Shown here: in pieces, positions 5,028-5,033 of the stretch
Layout of the letters: each line of letters starts with the position of its first letter
Position numbering within the stretch: position 1 is the stretch's first letter
NCBI GenBank assembly: GCA_049613665.1
Contig: JBMZCV010000248.1
Location: 1-5,033 of the forward strand
Origin: JBMZCV01 sp049613665
GTDB taxonomy: Bacteria > Bacteroidota > Bacteroidia > Chitinophagales > UBA2359
Direction: 5' to 3'
DNA length: 5,033 nt
Program-made: the position numbers and the translations under genes
Notes under the pieces: generated by a model
Database searches by the model: none
What the model saw: the letters and a program-made list of their open reading frames with translations, nothing else
What the model was told of the DNA's origin: nothing

Positions 5028-5033
5028 TAAAAG

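Overview
This window comes from a very AT-rich bacterial genome. It is most likely a member of the Bacteroidota, possibly a Cytophagales-like lineage, although the order is a guess. Three things point there: starts preceded by A-rich tracts with no Shine-Dalgarno sequence, many long A and T runs, and a large periplasmic protein with the TPR / beta-propeller / regulatory-like / OmpA architecture of that phylum.

Layout. Positions 1-205 hold the end of a mobile-element terminal repeat (25-47) and a small stem-loop repeat (98-143). Positions 206-703 (+) encode an O6-alkylguanine-DNA alkyltransferase (ogt). Positions 704-1171 are non-coding. Positions 1172-3247 (+) encode a 691-residue secreted OmpA-family protein resembling PorE of the type IX secretion system. 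Positions 3248-3453 carry the first copy of a ~100-bp dispersed repeat (3285-3383) and a strong bidirectional terminator (3389-3427). Positions 3454-3816 (-) encode a small ArsC/Spx-fold protein that has lost the catalytic cysteine. The last ~1.2 kb (3817-5033) has no credible gene but is rich in repeats. It holds a complete 250-bp MITE-like element with perfect 23-bp terminal inverted repeats and a 7-bp target duplication (3905-4168), a large imperfect hairpin (4790-4831), the second ~100-bp repeat (4814-4922), and an inverted second copy of the stem-loop repeat (4983-5027).

The three genes do not look like one pathway. ogt and the OmpA-family gene share a strand but are 468 bases apart, so they are probably separate transcripts. 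The OmpA-family gene and the ArsC-like gene converge on a shared terminator. The main interest is the intergenic DNA: three unrelated short repeat families, each with at least two copies in 5 kb. One is a clear transposition product and one shows a compensatory base-pair change that supports a conserved stem. No defence system, CRISPR array, tRNA or rRNA was seen.
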